In this document: in pieces, positions 15,927-27,715 of the stretch | How positions within the stretch are numbered: position 1 is the stretch's first letter | Layout: each line of letters starts with the position of its first letter | NCBI RefSeq assembly: GCF_001499965.1 | Contig: NZ_LQIT01000007.1 | Coordinates: 1-64,000 of the forward strand | Source: Mycobacterium sp. GA-2829 | GTDB taxonomy: Bacteria; Actinomycetota; Actinomycetes; Mycobacteriales; Mycobacteriaceae | Direction of reading: 5' to 3' | DNA length: 64,000 bases | Position numbers and translations under genes: made by a program | Notes under the pieces: generated by a model | Told to the model about the DNA's origin: nothing | The model's input: the letters and a program-made list of their open reading frames with translations, nothing else | Database searches by the model: none

Positions 15927-16493
15927 ATGACTGAGCACAACCAGTCCGACCAAGCACGCAAGGGTCTCATCGACTCGGTCAAGGGCAAGGCGAAGGAAGT
16001 CGTCGGCGCCGTGACCGGCAACGATTCGTTGACCGCCGAAGGTCAGCTCGAGCAGACCCAGGCCAAGGAACGCAAGGCCGCCAACGCCGCCGAGGCGCTC
16101 GCCGACGCCGAGGCCCAAGAGGCCCGGCAGGAAGTCGCCGAGGCACGTCGGGAAGGCGCCCAGGAGCGCGCCGAGGTGAATGCCGAGACCGCGGCCGCCG
16201 AGCGGGAGGCCCGCGCCGACGCCGAGGCCCAGAAGCGTCAGGCCGAACAGGCCGCCGCGCAGCGCGCCGCCCGCGACGCGTCGCAGGCCGAGACCGAGGC
16301 CCAGCGCCGCGCCGAACAGGCCGATGCCGAGGCTCGTGCGGAGAAGGCCGAAGCCACCGCGGAGGTCGCCGACGCCGCCGCCGAGCGCAACGACGCCATC
16401 AAGGTCGCGGCCGATGCGAAGGCCGAGGCCGAGCGGATCCGTCGGGAGGCCGACGGACTGGCCGCCGACGCCGACGTTCCCGAACAGCGATAG
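15927..16493 (+). CDS. CsbD-like stress protein with Ala/Glu coiled-coil tail
   Basis: A 188-residue protein. Residues 10-50 match the CsbD family (GLIDSVKGKAKEVVGAVTGNDSLTAEGQLEQTQAKERK), a small helical general-stress domain of unknown mechanism. Residues 50-180 form one long Ala/Glu/Arg coiled coil (AEAQEARQEVAEARREGAQERAEVNAE and similar). No export signal. The coiled-coil gene at 16510 follows after 16 bases, almost certainly in the same transcript; the pair may form a filament or scaffold. Confidence 0.8.
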   Translation: MTEHNQSDQARKGLIDSVKGKAKEVVGAVTGNDSLTAEGQLEQTQAKERKAANAAEALADAEAQEARQEVAEARREGAQERAEVNAETAAAEREARADAEAQKRQAEQAAAQRAARDASQAETEAQRRAEQADAEARAEKAEATAEVADAAAERNDAIKVAADAKAEAERIRREADGLAADADVPEQR

Positions 16494-16509
16494 ATCAGGA
16501 GACTCACCG

Positions 16510-17196
16510 ATGAAGATCACCGACCTTCCCTTCGCCGTCCTACGGCTCCAATACCAGTTCGCCCGCTTTCCGCTGCAGGTGATCGAGGACCGGGTCGTGG
16601 CCCGCCTCGACTCCGAGGCGCCGGCCCGACTGTTCTACGAACGCTCGCTGGGCATGCTCGACCTCGCCGTCGGCAACGCGCTCAGCGCCCCCGACGTCGA
16701 AGAGCGCGGCGCGGCGTTGATCGAGCGCAGCGAGGCACTGCGCCGGGCGGCCCGGCTCGACGAGACGGCCACGCAGGTGCGCGAGCAGGCCGAGACGGAC
16801 CTCGAGACCACCCGAGAGCAGGCCCAACGCGAGAAGCAGCAGGCCGAACAGGAACGCCAGCAGGAGATCAAGCAGGCGCGGCAGACCGCCGCCGAACGCA
16901 AGCAGAACGCGGTGCAGAACGCGCAGAAGAAGGCCGCCGACGCCAAGCAGAGCGCCGATCAGGTGGCCGCACAGCGCATGAAGTCGGCCGAGGCGGCCCG
17001 CCGCCAGGAAGAGGCCGTGATCGAGGCGACCGAGAAGACCGTCGAGAACATGGCCAAGGAGAAGCTCGACGACGCCGCCGACAAGGCGGGCACCGCCGCC
17101 AAGAAGCGGGCCCAGGCCGACCGCGTCGAGGATCTCGCCGACGCCGAGAAGGAGAAGCGCCAGCAGGAACGCGCCGCCCAGAACGGACGCACTTAG
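16510..17196 (+). CDS. Coiled-coil protein, IF2-like annotation family
   Basis: A 228-residue protein with a globular N-terminus (MKITDLPFAVLRLQYQFARFPLQVIEDRVVARLDSEAPARLFYER, about 1-75) and a charged coiled coil (80-228, rich in Gln/Lys/Ala/Glu). Mycobacterial relatives are often labelled IF2-family because the coiled coil resembles the N-terminal linker of IF-2; there is no GTPase domain, so translation initiation is not supported. AGGAG stands 8 bases before the ATG. It is probably cotranscribed with the CsbD-like gene. Confidence 0.75.
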   Translation: MKITDLPFAVLRLQYQFARFPLQVIEDRVVARLDSEAPARLFYERSLGMLDLAVGNALSAPDVEERGAALIERSEALRRAARLDETATQVREQAETDLETTREQAQREKQQAEQERQQEIKQARQTAAERKQNAVQNAQKKAADAKQSADQVAAQRMKSAEAARRQEEAVIEATEKTVENMAKEKLDDAADKAGTAAKKRAQADRVEDLADAEKEKRQQERAAQNGRT

Positions 17197-18773
17197 TCGG
17201 AGTAGTACTCCAGCACCCGTTCCGAGGTGTCGGCCCGGCCGTTGCTCACGATGGTGAGCCGGTCGGGCCGAACTTCGTAACGGGCCCCGCCGTTCGGATC
17301 GGTCACGTCGTAGCCGCCGCCCGCGGGCTCGGCGCCCTCCAACTGGATCGTGGCGCCGTCGCTCAGCCGTTCCCCGCGGTAGTAGTAGTCGTCGTCGCCG
17401 CTGCGGCACACGATGGCCAGCGACTGCGCGGTGCGCACCATCGCGGCCGGGGACTCGCCCTCCCCGCAGCGGGGGTAATGCCCGACGAAGCCCTGGGCGT
17501 CCGCGCCGGTCATCCCCGCCGGGGCCGATCCGGACGTCGACGAGGACGTTGTACTCGGTGTCGTCGAGGTCGTGGTGCTGGTGGTGGTCTCCGGTGACGT
17601 GGTCGTCGTGGTGGTCTCGCTGGTGGTCGGGATGCTCTCGTCGTACGGGGTGGTGGCCGGCGTCAGCGTCGTCCGCGCGGTCGGCGCGGAGTCCCCGCTG
17701 AACGCGAGGATCGCGGCCAGCACCGCAGCGACCCCGAACATGACGATGATCGCGGCGATCAGCACGACCTGACCGGTGTTCTTCTTCCCCTTCCCCGCGG
17801 GTCCGGGCGCCGGCGTGGGCGGTGGCGTCGGGTACGGGGTGTAGCCGGTGGCCGCGGGATTGGGGTACACCGAGGAGAACTGCCGCGTGCCGCTCAGCGG
17901 TGGGGCGGCCGCCGCGGCCGCCGGTGCGGCGGCGGGTTCCATCGCCGCGGCGGTCGCGGCCCTGGCCAGCTCGGCGGCGCTGCCGTACCTGTCCCCCGGC
18001 TGTTTGGCCATCCCCCGCGCGATGACGTCGTCGAATGCGCGGCTGATCCCCCTGCGCATGATGCTGGGCCGCGGCGGCGGACCGAACATGTGCGCGGTCA
18101 TCAGCTGGCGCAGGTCGCCGGTCTCGAACGGCGGTCTGCCGGTGAGACATTCGTAGAGCAGGCAGGTCAGCGAGTAGATGTCGGCGGGTGGGCCGACCAG
18201 TCCACCGCTGAACCGCTCCGGCGCCATGTACGCCGACGACCCGACGATCATGCCGGTAGAGGTCACCCCGGGGTCACCGCCGACGTGGGCGATGCCGAAG
18301 TCCACCAGGTAGGCGAAGTCGTCGGGGTTGAGCAGGACGTTCTCGGGTTTGATGTCGCGGTGCACCAACCCGTCGGCGTGCGCGGCGCCCAGCGCCGCGC
18401 CCACCTGCGTGATGATCGAGGCCGCCCGCTTCGCGTCGAGCGGTCCGTCGGTGTGCAGGACTTCCTTGAGGCTCGCGCCTTCCACCAGGCGCATGTCGAT
18501 GTAGAGGACACCGCCGATGTCGCCGAAGTCGTGCACCGGGATCACGTGCGGTTCCTGCAGCCGCGCCGCGACGCGGGATTCCCGGCGGAACCGCTCCTGG
18601 TAGCTGGGATCGGCGGCCAGCTCTGCGCGCAGCAGTTTCAGCGCCACCGTCCGGCCCTTGACCGTGTCGTATGCGCGGTACACCTCGCCCATCCCGCCGA
18701 CTCCGATCAGGGACCGGAGTTCGTACGGGCCGAACCGGGTACCGAGTCGCGAGCCGCCGTGCGGGGTGGCCAT
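17193..18773 (-). CDS. Receptor-type serine/threonine protein kinase
   Basis: A 526-residue membrane kinase. The kinase domain (about 14-275) has the Gly-rich loop at 24-31, ATP Lys46, helix-C Glu65, catalytic HRDIKPEN with Asp140, DFG at 158-160 and APE in YMAPERF. A Pro/Ala-rich juxtamembrane part leads to one membrane helix (about 336-358), a Thr/Ser-rich stalk, then an extracellular domain with two Cys (about 430-526). The layout resembles PknD/PknE-type receptors of mycobacteria, but the sensor domain is not one I recognise. AAAGGAA precedes the ATG at 18773. Divergent from the mmpL gene. Confidence 0.93.
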   Translation of the reverse strand: MATPHGGSRLGTRFGPYELRSLIGVGGMGEVYRAYDTVKGRTVALKLLRAELAADPSYQERFRRESRVAARLQEPHVIPVHDFGDIGGVLYIDMRLVEGASLKEVLHTDGPLDAKRAASIITQVGAALGAAHADGLVHRDIKPENVLLNPDDFAYLVDFGIAHVGGDPGVTSTGMIVGSSAYMAPERFSGGLVGPPADIYSLTCLLYECLTGRPPFETGDLRQLMTAHMFGPPPRPSIMRRGISRAFDDVIARGMAKQPGDRYGSAAELARAATAAAMEPAAAPAAAAAAPPLSGTRQFSSVYPNPAATGYTPYPTPPPTPAPGPAGKGKKNTGQVVLIAAIIVMFGVAAVLAAILAFSGDSAPTARTTLTPATTPYDESIPTTSETTTTTTSPETTTSTTTSTTPSTTSSSTSGSAPAGMTGADAQGFVGHYPRCGEGESPAAMVRTAQSLAIVCRSGDDDYYYRGERLSDGATIQLEGAEPAGGGYDVTDPNGGARYEVRPDRLTIVSNGRADTSERVLEYYSD

Positions 18774-18978
18774 CAGAAGAGTTCCTTTCAGTCCGTCCCG
18801 ACCGTACCGGCACGCACCCACGCACCGGATCCGGTGACACCAGTGTTCCCGGTCCACCCCGGACGGATTCGTGGCACATCCCACAGCGAGCCTCGGCGCG
18901 TCGAGGGAGACCACTGAAATCGGGCGCGATCTGCTATCACTACTGACGACACCACGTCGCACGGAGGATTCCACCAAG

Positions 18979-21852
18979 TTGCCCAACTCGCACGTTGAGG
19001 CTGGGCGCCGCCTCGGTCCCCCGGCGGAGCCCGTTGCGCGCCGAGGCGCGGCCAAGTGGATCCGGCGGTTCGCGGTCCCGATCATCCTGGGGTGGATCCT
19101 GCTGGTCGCCGTCCTGTCGCTGACGGTGCCGCAGCTCGAGGTCGTCAGCCAGATGCGGTCGGTGTCGATGGCGCCAGAAGAGGCGCCGTCGGTGATCGCG
19201 ATGACCCGCGCCGGTGAGGTCTTCGAGGAGTTCGAATCCGACAGTTCGGTGATGATCGTGCTCGAGGGCGAAGACCGGCTCGGGGACGCCGCGCACCGCT
19301 TCTACAACGACATGGTCGACCGGCTCGAGGCCGACACCACCCATGTCGAACACGTGCAGGACTTCTGGGGTGACCCGCTCACCGAGGCTGGGGCGCTGAG
19401 CAACGACGGCAAGGCCGCCTACGTCCAGCTGTATCTGGCGGGCAACCAGGGCGAGGCGCTGGCCAACGAGTCGGTCAAGGCGGTGCAGGACGTCGTCGCC
19501 GGCCTGACACCGCCGCCCGGTGTCGATGTCTACGTCACCGGCGGTTCGGCGCTGGCCGCCGATCAGCAGATCGCCGGCGACCGCAGCGTGCGCGTCATCG
19601 AGATGGTGACGTTCGCGGTGATCATCGTGATGCTGCTGTTCGTGTACCGGTCGATCGCCACGCTGCTGCTGGTGTTGGTCATGGTGCTGCTGGGGTTGAG
19701 CGCCGCCCGGGGTGTGGTGGCATTCCTGGGCTATCACGACCTGATCGGCCTCTCGACGTTCGCCACCACGTTGCTGGTCGCGCTCGCCATCGCCGCCGCC
19801 ACCGACTACGCGATCTTCCTGATCGGCCGATATCAGGAGGCCCGCACCGCGGGTGAGGACCGCGAGTCGGCGTTCTACACGATGTTCGGGGGCACCGCGC
19901 ACGTGGTGCTGGGCTCCGGGATGACGATCGCGGGCGCCACGTTCTGCCTGAGCTTCACCCGGCTGCCCTACTTCCAATCCCTCGGCGTGCCACTGGCCGT
20001 CGGCATGACCGTCGCCGTCGTCGTCGCGTTGACGCTGGGCCCTGCCCTCATCACCGTCGCGACCCGCTTCGGGTTGCTGGAACCCAAACGCGCCATGCGT
20101 ATCCGCGGCTGGCGTCGCCTGGGCGCCGCGGTGGTCCGCTGGCCCGGACCGATACTGCTGGGCACGGTCGCGCTGTCGCTGATCGGCCTGCTCACCCTGC
20201 CGGGCTACAAGACCAACTACAACGACCGCAACTACCTCCCCGACGACCTGCCCGCGATGGAAGGTTTCGCCGCCGCCGAACGGCACTTCTCCGTCGCACG
20301 GATGAACCCTGAGCTGTTGCTCATCGAGACCGACCGCGATCTGCGCAACCCCGCCGACTTCCTGGTGATCGACAAGATCGCCAAGGCGGTCTTCCGGGTC
20401 GAGGGCATCGGCAGCGTCCAGGCCATCACCCGCCCGCAGGGCAAACCGCTGAACTACGCCACCATCCCGGCCCAGATGAGTATGGGCGGGATCATGCAGA
20501 CGATGACCCGGCCGTACCTGCAGGAGAACATGGACACCCTGCTGGTCCAGGCCGACGAGATGGCGAGATCCGTCGCCACGATGACCGAGATGATCGGGCT
20601 GATGGAGCAGATGAGCGCCACCACCCACGATCTGGTGACCAAGTCCAAAGACCTGTCGGTCGAGATCGCCGAACTACGGGACAGCATCTCGAATTTCGAC
20701 GATTTTTTCCGTCCGATCCGCAACTATTTCTACTGGGAACCGCACTGTTTCAACATCCCGGTGTGCGCGTCGATGCGGTCGGTGTTCGACGCCCTCGACG
20801 GGGTCGACACGATGACCGCCGACTTCCAGGCCATCATCCCCGACATGGAGCGGCTCGACGCGTTGATGCCGCAGCTGCTGGCGATCATGCCGCAGACGAT
20901 CGAGACCATGGAGACCGCGCGGGAGTCGATGCTGTCGATGCACTCCACGCAGGCCGGACTGCTCGAGCAGCAGGCCGCGATGGACACGGACTCGACCGCG
21001 ATGGCCGATGCGTTCAACGATGCCATGAACGACGATTCGTTCTACCTGCCCCCGGAGATCTTCGAGAACCCGGACTTCCAGCGCGGGATGGAGAGTTTCA
21101 TCTCGCCGAACGGGAAAGCGGTGCGGTTCATCATCTCTCACGAGGGTGACCCGTTGACCGTCGAGGGCATCGAGCGCATCGACGCGATCAAGACCGCGGC
21201 CAAGGAGGCCATCAAGGGCACCCCGCTGGAGGGGTCGCGGATCTACATCGGCGGCACCGCCGCGGCGTTCAAGGACATGCAGGAAGGCAACAACTGGGAT
21301 CTGCTGATCGCCGGGATCGCCGCGCTGTCGCTGATCTTCATCATCATGCTGATCCTGACCCGCGCGTTCGTCGCGGCGGCGGTGATCGTCGGCACCGTGG
21401 TGCTCTCGCTCGGCGCGTCGTTCGGTTTGTCGGTGCTGGTGTGGCAGCACATCGTCGGCATCGAACTGCACTTCATGGTGATGGCGATGGCCGTCATCAT
21501 CCTGTTGGCCGTGGGCGCCGACTACAACCTGCTGCTGGTGGCGCGGCTGAAGGAGGAGATCCCGGCCGGGATCAACACCGGGATCATCCGCGCGATGGGC
21601 GGCACCGGATCGGTCGTGACGGCGGCGGGGCTGGTGTTCGCGTTCACGATGACGTCGATGGTGGTCAGCGAACTGACCGTGGCCGCGCAGATCGGCACGA
21701 CGATCGGCCTCGGCCTGATCTTCGACACGCTGGTGATCCGCGCGTTCATGACCCCGTCGATCGCGGCGCTGCTCGGCCGGTGGTTCTGGTGGCCGCAGCG
21801 GGTCCGCCAGCGGCCGGCGATGTCGGGGTCGCTGGTCCGCCGACCCCGTTGA
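18979..21852 (+). CDS. MmpL-family RND transporter
   Basis: A 957-residue inner-membrane transporter of the MmpL4/5/10 type. It has twelve predicted helices, two periplasmic domains (about 65-200 and 420-770, the second with a long helical hairpin region rich in Met/Gln), and the proton-relay Asp-Tyr pairs of TM4 ([11 protein letters not shown]) and TM10 ([12 protein letters not shown]). MmpL proteins export lipids, siderophores or glycolipids; the cargo is unknown, and no mmpS or lipid-synthesis gene is adjacent. I chose the TTG at 18979 because GGAGG lies upstream and the length fits the family; an ATG at 18871 in the same frame is the alternative. Confidence 0.9.
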   Translation: MPNSHVEAGRRLGPPAEPVARRGAAKWIRRFAVPIILGWILLVAVLSLTVPQLEVVSQMRSVSMAPEEAPSVIAMTRAGEVFEEFESDSSVMIVLEGEDRLGDAAHRFYNDMVDRLEADTTHVEHVQDFWGDPLTEAGALSNDGKAAYVQLYLAGNQGEALANESVKAVQDVVAGLTPPPGVDVYVTGGSALAADQQIAGDRSVRVIEMVTFAVIIVMLLFVYRSIATLLLVLVMVLLGLSAARGVVAFLGYHDLIGLSTFATTLLVALAIAAATDYAIFLIGRYQEARTAGEDRESAFYTMFGGTAHVVLGSGMTIAGATFCLSFTRLPYFQSLGVPLAVGMTVAVVVALTLGPALITVATRFGLLEPKRAMRIRGWRRLGAAVVRWPGPILLGTVALSLIGLLTLPGYKTNYNDRNYLPDDLPAMEGFAAAERHFSVARMNPELLLIETDRDLRNPADFLVIDKIAKAVFRVEGIGSVQAITRPQGKPLNYATIPAQMSMGGIMQTMTRPYLQENMDTLLVQADEMARSVATMTEMIGLMEQMSATTHDLVTKSKDLSVEIAELRDSISNFDDFFRPIRNYFYWEPHCFNIPVCASMRSVFDALDGVDTMTADFQAIIPDMERLDALMPQLLAIMPQTIETMETARESMLSMHSTQAGLLEQQAAMDTDSTAMADAFNDAMNDDSFYLPPEIFENPDFQRGMESFISPNGKAVRFIISHEGDPLTVEGIERIDAIKTAAKEAIKGTPLEGSRIYIGGTAAAFKDMQEGNNWDLLIAGIAALSLIFIIMLILTRAFVAAAVIVGTVVLSLGASFGLSVLVWQHIVGIELHFMVMAMAVIILLAVGADYNLLLVARLKEEIPAGINTGIIRAMGGTGSVVTAAGLVFAFTMTSMVVSELTVAAQIGTTIGLGLIFDTLVIRAFMTPSIAALLGRWFWWPQRVRQRPAMSGSLVRRPR

Positions 21853-21911
21853 CTCTGCGTCCAGGGTCAGCGCTTCTCTAACTTCTTCGCCCCACGCGCA
21901 GAGTCAACGGG
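21845..21911. terminator. Bidirectional hairpin between mmpL and tex
   Basis: CCCGTTGACTCTGCG (21845-21859) is exactly complementary to CGCAGAGTCAACGGG (21897-21911), a 15-bp stem with a 37-base loop. The left arm contains the mmpL stop codon and the right arm ends 6 bases before the convergent tex stop. Position and symmetry fit a shared terminator. Confidence 0.55.
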
Positions 21912-21917
21912 AAATGC

Positions 21918-24263
<2,346 letters not shown>

Positions 24264-24305
24264 GCCGAGACCCTACCCAAAGTGGCCGACAGGTCGCCGC
24301 AGCGG

Positions 24306-24410
24306 TCAACCGGCGCGGCGCTCCTCGGCGGCGCCGCCGTCGGACTCCCATCGGTGCAGGGCGAAGATCGCCGGGTCGGTGTCGGTGTGGTGCTCCAACA
24401 TCGCGGTCAT
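24306..24410 (-). CDS. 34-residue small protein downstream of the GreA-like gene
   Basis: A short reading frame, MTAMLEHHTDTDPAIFALHR with a WESDGGAAEERRAG tail. It is supported by a strong ribosome site (GAGGAG, 8 bases before the ATG at 24410), the same strand as the GreA-like gene (39-base gap) and an otherwise empty 185-base space. It is acidic with a His pair near the N-terminus, no signal or membrane segment. I recognise no family; it may be a regulator or partner of the GreA-like factor. Conservation across mycobacteria would decide whether it is real. Confidence 0.5.
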   Translation of the reverse strand: MTAMLEHHTDTDPAIFALHRWESDGGAAEERRAG

Positions 24411-24448
24411 GGTGATACTCCTCTCGTCTCAGGTGTGTCGCCGGCTCG

Positions 24449-24877
24449 TCAAGCGGTCGCGAGGCGGCGGGTGTCCCGGGTCGCGTACGGCACCGCCTCG
24501 AGCACGGTCACCGTGACGGTGTCGCCGTCCGGGGTCGCGTACGTCCGCCGCTCGCCCGAGCGGGCCCCGTCGAGCGCCCGGCCCAGCGGTGACTCCGGCG
24601 AACACACGTCGATCTCGGGCGCTTCGATACCGCGCACACCGAGCAGCACGGTGTCGACGCGGCCGGTGTCGTCGTGCCGCACCGTCACCGCCATGCCCGG
24701 TTCGGCGATCCCGTCGTCCGGCGGGGCCGCACCGACGACCGCTCTGGCGAGCAACTCCTCGATGCGCCGGATGCGGTTGCCGCGTGCGATACCGGGTCGG
24801 GCCCGCAGCTGGGCCCGTTCCATCTGCAGCCGGATGTAGGCCTGCCTCGTCATCCAAACATGTTCGGCCATGGTCAT
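24449..24877 (-). CDS. GreA/GreB-type transcription elongation factor-like protein
   Basis: A 142-residue protein. The C-terminal half (about 58-135) is a GreA/B FKBP-like domain: GMAVTVRHDDTGRVDTVLLGVRGIEAPEIDVCSPESPLGRALDGARSGERRTYATPDG. The N-terminal coiled coil (MTRQAYIRLQMERAQLRARPG..RIRRIEELLARA, about 10-48) is shorter than in GreA (family about 160 residues) and lacks a clear acidic tip pair, so it may act on RNA polymerase without stimulating RNA cleavage, as Rnk or Gfh proteins do. GGAGG lies 6 bases upstream of the ATG. Confidence 0.82.
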   Translation of the reverse strand: MTMAEHVWMTRQAYIRLQMERAQLRARPGIARGNRIRRIEELLARAVVGAAPPDDGIAEPGMAVTVRHDDTGRVDTVLLGVRGIEAPEIDVCSPESPLGRALDGARSGERRTYATPDGDTVTVTVLEAVPYATRDTRRLATA

Positions 24878-24900
24878 ATACGGCCTCCTTTCTGGTGTGG

Positions 24901-26142
24901 TCAGCGTCCCGTGCGGCGCAGCGGGTCGAATTCGCGTAGGGGGTCTGGTTGCTTACCGGTCGTGACGTATTCGGCGAGCAGTCGACCGGTGACCGGTCCG
25001 TGGGTCAGACCCCACAGGCCGTGGCCGCCCGCCGCGTAGACGGCTCGAGAGATCTCGCCGATGAGCGGCCGGCCATCGGGGCTCACGGGGCTCGACACAA
25101 CGCGGATGTCGGTGCGTTCGGCCCAGCGCACCCCGTCCAGCACGGAGTCGACCGCGGCGACGATGGCGCCGACCCGTTCGGTCATCGCCGGCTCGTAGGT
25201 GTCGCGGAACTCCACCGAGCCCGAGACATGCAGTCCCCCGGGGCGCGGGGTGCACATGACATGCAGGTCGGGCAGGTACACGGGTTCGGACACGGGGATG
25301 TCGGTCGGCACCGTGAACGCGTAACCGCGCGCGGACTGGATCGGGACCCGGATCCGGCCCCGGGTGAGGCGGGGCAACCACGCACCGGTGGCGATGACGG
25401 CGGCGTCGGCGGTCAGCGGCTCCCCCGCACCGGCGTAGACGGTGACGCCGTTGCCCGAGCTGAACACGGCGCGGGCATCGACCGTGCGCAGCGTCGCGCC
25501 GCGCTCGAGGACCGAGCGCTCGAGCGCCCGCACGAATGCGCCGGGCTCGACGAGGCGTTGTCCGCCGATCGCCAGCGCGGCGGTGCTCGCCGATGACGCC
25601 GCAGGCACCCGCTCCCGCACCGCCCCGCCGGAGAGTGTGTCCACCTGACCGGCGTCGGCGAGCTCGCGGAGCATGCGGCGCGCGCCCCGTGGCGTGCGGA
25701 ACAGCGCGGTGATCGTCGTCTCGCGTACGTCGGCGTCGACGCCGTTGGCGGTGAGCACGTCGAAGGCTTCGATCGCATCCTCGTTGAAGGCAGCGGCCGC
25801 CAGGGTCGCCCGCTCACGGGAGCTGCGCCGACAGTGGGCCGCGAACTGCACCGCGAACGCGGCGAGCCCCGAGTTGGCGGTCATCGGGAGGTGCACCGGT
25901 GCGCCGTCCGACAGGGACCGCCACCCCGCCCGGATCAGCGCCGGGGAGTTCAGTGGCAGCGCCAGCGCGGGCGAGACCCATCCGGCGTTGCCGTGCGATT
26001 CGCTCGCCGCGGTCCCACCGCGTTCGACGAGCGTGACGTCGACCCCGCGTTCCTGCAGGAACCACGCGGTCGACAAACCCACGATGCCCGCACCGACGAC
26101 GATGACCGTTCTCGGTCCGCCGTCAATACGCCCGACAACCAC
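24901..26142 (-). CDS. FAD-dependent D-amino acid dehydrogenase-like oxidoreductase
   Basis: A 413-residue DadA-like flavoprotein. The FAD-binding VIVVGAGIVGLSTAWFLQERG follows the short start, with ADAAVIATGAWLPRL and the C-terminal YAAGGHGLWGLTHGPVTGRLLAEYVTTGK, the family ending. It would oxidise D-amino acids to 2-oxo acids and feed electrons to a quinone or cytochrome. I chose the GTG at 26142 because GGAGG lies 6 bases upstream and the length then equals the family's; the frame is open further upstream. It stands 23 bases upstream of the GreA-like gene, on the same strand. Confidence 0.87.
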   Translation of the reverse strand: MVVGRIDGGPRTVIVVGAGIVGLSTAWFLQERGVDVTLVERGGTAASESHGNAGWVSPALALPLNSPALIRAGWRSLSDGAPVHLPMTANSGLAAFAVQFAAHCRRSSRERATLAAAAFNEDAIEAFDVLTANGVDADVRETTITALFRTPRGARRMLRELADAGQVDTLSGGAVRERVPAASSASTAALAIGGQRLVEPGAFVRALERSVLERGATLRTVDARAVFSSGNGVTVYAGAGEPLTADAAVIATGAWLPRLTRGRIRVPIQSARGYAFTVPTDIPVSEPVYLPDLHVMCTPRPGGLHVSGSVEFRDTYEPAMTERVGAIVAAVDSVLDGVRWAERTDIRVVSSPVSPDGRPLIGEISRAVYAAGGHGLWGLTHGPVTGRLLAEYVTTGKQPDPLREFDPLRRTGR

Positions 26143-26230
26143 CACCCACCTCCACGGCCGACCTGCGACGACACCTCCATGGTCTGGCCGAAGCGCGCCG
26201 TCGGCTTGCCCGCACAGGGCAATGGGCAGC

Positions 26231-26263
26231 GACGGTGTTGTCGGCTTCCGACAAGACGCCGTC
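26231..26263. terminator. Hairpin downstream of the Rv1733c-like gene
   Basis: TTGTCGG-CTT-CCGACAA at 26238-26254, extended imperfectly by GACGG and CCGTC outside. It overlaps the stop of the Rv1733c-like gene (26262) and precedes the dehydrogenase start by about 90 bases. A compact GC-rich stem with a 3-base loop fits a terminator, although an operator for the dehydrogenase gene is also possible. Confidence 0.45.
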
Positions 26264-26900
26264 AGGGGTGGCTGGTGGTGTGGCCGCCGCCGTCGACCAG
26301 GGTGTCGAGGTCGTGTTGCCAGGCGGCGGACCGGATGCGGTCGCACACCAGCTGAACCGTCACGGTGAAGATCGCCAGACCGGCAGCCACGCCGAGCCAC
26401 AGCCCGGCAGCTGCGGTCGCGCCCTCGATCCCGGCGCGCGACGTCGGGGTGGGCGGGGTCACCTGTTTGCCCTCGGCGTCGATCCACAGCTCGACGGAGT
26501 CGCCGGTCACGGCGGTCGGTTGGGTCTGCACGGTTCCGGTGTGGCGGGTGTTGCCGTCCCACCACTCCACCGGGACGGCGATCACGCCGGTGCGGGTGAA
26601 GGACGCGTTTTCCGGAGCATCGGAGACCATGGCCGTGACACTGCGCCGGGTCTCGTTCTGCTCGGCGTAGAGGGTGCTGCGTGAATCGTGTACGGCCGTA
26701 CCGATCGCGGCCGCGACGGGCAGCGCGAACACGGCCACCAGGACGGCCACGGCGACGACGACCGCCTCGACGCGGTCGGTGGTGCGTACGAGAGGGTCGC
26801 GACCGAACAGCCGCACCAGCAGCGGCCAGCGAGGCATCCTGAGCTCGAAGCGTTCCATCGCGGCGGCGGAGCGGTCACCGGGGTCGGACGCGGCAACCAC
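26262..26900 (-). CDS. Rv1733c-like two-helix membrane protein
   Basis: A 212-residue membrane protein clearly related to M. tuberculosis Rv1733c: FELRMPRWPLLVRLFGRDPLVRTTDRVEAVV leads into helix 1, then VPVAAAIGTAVHDSRSTLYAEQNETRRSVTA, an exported beta domain (WWDGNTRHTGTVQ; GDSVELWIDAEG), helix 2 (AAAGLWLGVAAGLAIFTVTVQLV) and a cytoplasmic AAWQHDLDTLV tail. Function unknown. Rv1733c itself belongs to the DosR dormancy regulon and is an antigen; I see no DosR-type palindrome upstream here. The GTG at 26900 is preferred because GGAGG stands 6 bases upstream; ATG 26858 is the alternative. Confidence 0.84.
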   Translation of the reverse strand: MVAASDPGDRSAAAMERFELRMPRWPLLVRLFGRDPLVRTTDRVEAVVVAVAVLVAVFALPVAAAIGTAVHDSRSTLYAEQNETRRSVTAMVSDAPENASFTRTGVIAVPVEWWDGNTRHTGTVQTQPTAVTGDSVELWIDAEGKQVTPPTPTSRAGIEGATAAAGLWLGVAAGLAIFTVTVQLVCDRIRSAAWQHDLDTLVDGGGHTTSHP

Positions 26901-27061
26901 AGCGCACCTCCTCGACTCGATCGACCGTTGACTCCATGATGGCGAGGATGTCCGCCCCACGGTTAGCCGAAACTCGACAACGTCGTGGCGATGAATTGTC
27001 CGGTTCTCACAGCGCGTCGAGCCATTCGCCGGATCGGCGAATTAGGCGTTCGCCGTGATGG

Positions 27062-27529
27062 TCAGTGCCGGACGGGTTCGCGTTGTTCGACGGTCTGAGC
27101 GGGCACCACGGCGGGGGTGGCCGGGCGGCGGCGCAGGCGGGCGTCGGCGGCGTTGAACCGGCGGCCGAGAATGCGGTAGTCGCGCTTGCTGAGGGTGCGG
27201 CTGCTCGCGGCCAGGTGATCCAATTGGGCCCAACTCAGACCATCGAGATCCCCGTCGGCGTCGTGGGTCGCCACGACTACGCCGCCGCGCAGCAGCGGGA
27301 CGTTCTTGGCGGTGAAGCCGGTCGTGGCCAGCAGCAGTTCGGTCGCGCTGCGGTTGACACGGCGCTGGCAACCGCGCGGTGCGGGAGTGAACCAGAAGAC
27401 GAATTGCCGATCGCCGCTGGAAAGGCTTTCCAATCCGCGATCGCTCACCAGATCGGCGATATCCGCTTTGCTGAAGGCGTGGGTTTCGTAAACCACGCCC
27501 TTGGCATTCATATAGAGGACGGTGTTCAT
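27062..27529 (-). CDS. Conserved hypothetical protein with basic tail
   Basis: A 155-residue soluble protein starting MNTVLYMNAKGVVYETHAFSKADIADLVSDRG. It has an alpha/beta N-terminal part (FVFWFTPAPRGCQRRVNRSATELLLATTGF), a VPLLRGGVVVATHDADGDLDGLSWAQLDHL core and a charged, Arg-rich C-terminus. I do not recognise the family. The ATG at 27529 is supported by AAGGA 8 bases upstream. It is divergent from the universal stress protein gene, and the roughly 185-base gap between them must carry both promoters. Confidence 0.65.
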   Translation of the reverse strand: MNTVLYMNAKGVVYETHAFSKADIADLVSDRGLESLSSGDRQFVFWFTPAPRGCQRRVNRSATELLLATTGFTAKNVPLLRGGVVVATHDADGDLDGLSWAQLDHLAASSRTLSKRDYRILGRRFNAADARLRRRPATPAVVPAQTVEQREPVRH

Positions 27530-27715
27530 GAGAGTGATCCTTTTCAGCTGGTGCATTTGATGAGAGCTGCTCTCGATAAGAGATTTGCCGTGATACTCCT
27601 GTGATAAACGTGAAATTTGTGACGGATGTGACTGGGGCGTAATTGGCCGGCGTCGGCACACCGGATCTGGCGACTACGCCGGTATCGTCGCCGTCGACCC
27701 GGGAGGTGAGAGTCG

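Noticed and set aside
16510..17196. Translation initiation factor IF-2
   Set aside because: There is no GTPase domain; the similarity comes from charged coiled-coil sequence.
18940..20628. Antisense frame of about 560 codons within mmpL
   Set aside because: His/Arg/Gln-rich translation typical of the complement of a coding region; no domain, no start signal.
26900..27061. DosR box in front of the Rv1733c-like gene
   Set aside because: No sequence close to the TTSGGGACT...AGTCCCSAA palindrome is visible in the gap.
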